5,823 bases of DNA from Anaerolineales bacterium. Lineage in GTDB: Bacteria > Chloroflexota > Anaerolineae > Anaerolineales > Villigracilaceae. Within the stretch, counting starts at the first letter, position 1; every line of letters starts with the position of its first letter. The stretch covers positions 1 to 5,823 of the forward strand of contig JANTFU010000158.1 in assembly GCA_024763295.1 (NCBI GenBank), read 5' to 3'. Of this stretch, positions 4,751 through 5,823 are shown piece after piece. The translations under genes and the position numbers were made by a program. Under the pieces are notes generated by a model that was not told the DNA's origin, made no database searches, and was given only the letters and a program-made list of their open reading frames with translations.

Positions 4751-4769
4751 CTATGTAAGCATTACATAG
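4751..4769. promoter_or_regulatory. perfect palindrome upstream of mdh, candidate operator
   Basis: CTATGTAA (4751-4758), GCA, TTACATAG (4762-4769) is a perfect 8-bp inverted repeat with a 3-bp spacer. No T tract follows, so it reads as a protein-binding site rather than a terminator. Its core 17 bp matches a site upstream of groES at 14 positions. It lies just upstream of the AT-rich stretch expected to hold the mdh promoter. Confidence 0.4.
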
Positions 4770-4885
4770 AGAAAATGTGACAAAATAAACTATCGACTGA
4801 TTAAACAATATAGTATTCTATTAACTAGCAATTCCATCGCTCAAAGGCGATTTTTGTAATTCAATCAATTCCCATTGGAGGAACT
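4770..4885 (+). promoter_or_regulatory. mdh promoter region and leader
   Basis: This AT-rich stretch must contain the mdh promoter, because a strong terminator lies just upstream. Candidates are GTGACA (4777-4782) as a -35 and TATAGT (4809-4814) or TATTAA (4819-4824) as a -10, but no pair has ideal spacing, so the start site is undecided. A hairpin, ATCGC-TCAAAG-GCGAT (4836-4851), runs into TTTTG and could be a weak attenuator. The ribosome binding site GGAGG (4877-4881) lies 4 nt before the ATG. Confidence 0.35.
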
Positions 4886-5821
4886 ATGGCAAAAATATCT
4901 GTAATCGGCGCCGGGATGACCGGCTCCACCACCGCACACTGGCTGGCTGAACGCGAGATCGCCGATGTTGTATTGGTCGACATCGTTGACGGGATGCCGC
5001 AGGGCAAAGCTCTCGACCTGACCGAAGCGATGCCGATTATTGGCAGCGACGCAAAGATCACCGGTACCAGCGATTATGCTGACACCGCAGATTCGGATAT
5101 CGTCGTCATTACCGCCGGTTTGCCCCGCAAACCCGGCATGAGCCGTGAAGATTTGCTGGTAAAAAATGCGACCATCGTCGGCTCGGTTGCTGAAGAGACC
5201 ATCAAATACTCTCCCAACGCAACCTACATCGTGCTAACCAACCCGCTCGACACGATGACCTACATGACCATGAAGAAAACCGGTTTGCCCGCGAACAAGG
5301 TCATTGGTCAGGCTGGCGTTTTGGACTCTGCCCGCATGAGCGCCTTCATTGCAATGGAAACCGGCGTCAGCACCCAGAACATCAACTGCTACGTCCTCGG
5401 TGGACATGGCGACTCGATGGTTCCGCTAACCCGTCACTCGAATATTGCCGGCGTTCCGCTGGAAAAATATCTCGATGCCGACAAACTGGCTGCCATCGTT
5501 CAGCGCACCCGCAAGGGCGGCGGTGAGATTGTTGGTCTGCTAAAGACCGGCTCCGCTTTTTATGCGCCTTCGTTGGCGATCGTTCAGATGGCTGAAGCCA
5601 TTCTTTCCGACCGCAATTTGATCCTGCCCTGCGCCGCCTATTTGAACGGCGAATATGGTCAGGAAGGCATCTTCTTCGGCGCCCCTGTGATGCTCGGCAA
5701 AAATGGCATTGAAAAGATTATTGAGTACGAACTCAATGACGAGGAAAAAGCAGCGCTACAGAAATCTGCTGACGCAGTTCACAAGAGCGTAGAAGAACTT
5801 AAAAAACTCGTTGAACTTTAA
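4886..5821 (+). CDS. mdh: malate dehydrogenase, LDH-like type (NAD)
   Basis: The 311-residue protein catalyses reversible oxidation of malate to oxaloacetate with NAD, in the cytoplasm, for the TCA cycle or its reductive branch. It opens with the NAD-binding GAGMTGS (8-14). Asp32 at the end of the second strand selects NAD over NADP. Arg81 and Arg87 in PRKPGMSR (80-87) give malate rather than lactate specificity, and Asn119 (NPLD) follows. The catalytic pair is Asp147 (GVLDSAR) and His174 (GGHGDSMVP), with Arg150 as the substrate carboxylate partner. KGGGEIVGLLKTGSAFYAP is another family landmark. Length is typical of the LDH-like MDH group. Recalled similarity to Chloroflexus MDH is high along the whole length, the main clue to taxonomy here. 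The gene is complete: GGAGG precedes the ATG by 4 nt and the TAA is two bases before the window end. It has its own promoter region. Confidence 0.97.
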   Translation: MAKISVIGAGMTGSTTAHWLAEREIADVVLVDIVDGMPQGKALDLTEAMPIIGSDAKITGTSDYADTADSDIVVITAGLPRKPGMSREDLLVKNATIVGSVAEETIKYSPNATYIVLTNPLDTMTYMTMKKTGLPANKVIGQAGVLDSARMSAFIAMETGVSTQNINCYVLGGHGDSMVPLTRHSNIAGVPLEKYLDADKLAAIVQRTRKGGGEIVGLLKTGSAFYAPSLAIVQMAEAILSDRNLILPCAAYLNGEYGQEGIFFGAPVMLGKNGIEKIIEYELNDEEKAALQKSADAVHKSVEELKKLVEL

Positions 5822-5823
5822 GC

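Overview
The window looks like chromosomal DNA from a Chloroflexota bacterium, most probably of the Anaerolineae type. This is an inference from recalled protein resemblance: the malate dehydrogenase closely matches my memory of the Chloroflexus enzyme. No database search was run. All convincing genes lie on the plus strand. Each complete gene has a purine-rich ribosome binding site 5-8 nt before its ATG. The three later spacers hold clear hairpins or long inverted repeats.

Layout. Positions 1-195 are the tail of an unrecognised protein ending in a winged-helix-like fold. Positions 196-659 are non-coding and busy. They hold a good sigma70-type promoter (212-240), a probable ~200-nt structured RNA ending in a textbook intrinsic terminator (416-446), a cluster of palindromes (451-556), and a heptanucleotide repeat tract running into the ribosome binding site of the next gene. 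Then come a class III PLP aminotransferase (660-2006), a shortened solo GroES (2245-2505) with its own terminator, two thioredoxin-reductase-like flavoproteins in tandem (2660-3628 and 3752-4693), a second strong terminator (4709-4742), and a complete LDH-type malate dehydrogenase (4886-5821).

How the genes may work together. The two flavoproteins share the CATC redox centre but differ at the pyridine-nucleotide site. The second has the NADPH-binding HRRxxxR motif. The first has Glu-Phe-Leu in place of the His-Arg-Arg, so it probably uses NADH or another donor. With GroES and malate dehydrogenase nearby, the theme is housekeeping redox balance and protein quality control, although the terminators indicate several transcription units.

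Most unusual content. (1) An uncharacterised RNA gene or leader at about 247-446. (2) A dispersed repeat family made of 7-bp units: two copies in opposite orientation lie directly after the stop codons of the aminotransferase and the first flavoprotein, and share a block identical at 40 of 41 positions. (3) A palindrome around TAAGCATT found upstream of both groES and mdh. No mobile-element genes, CRISPR arrays, tRNAs or rRNAs were seen.
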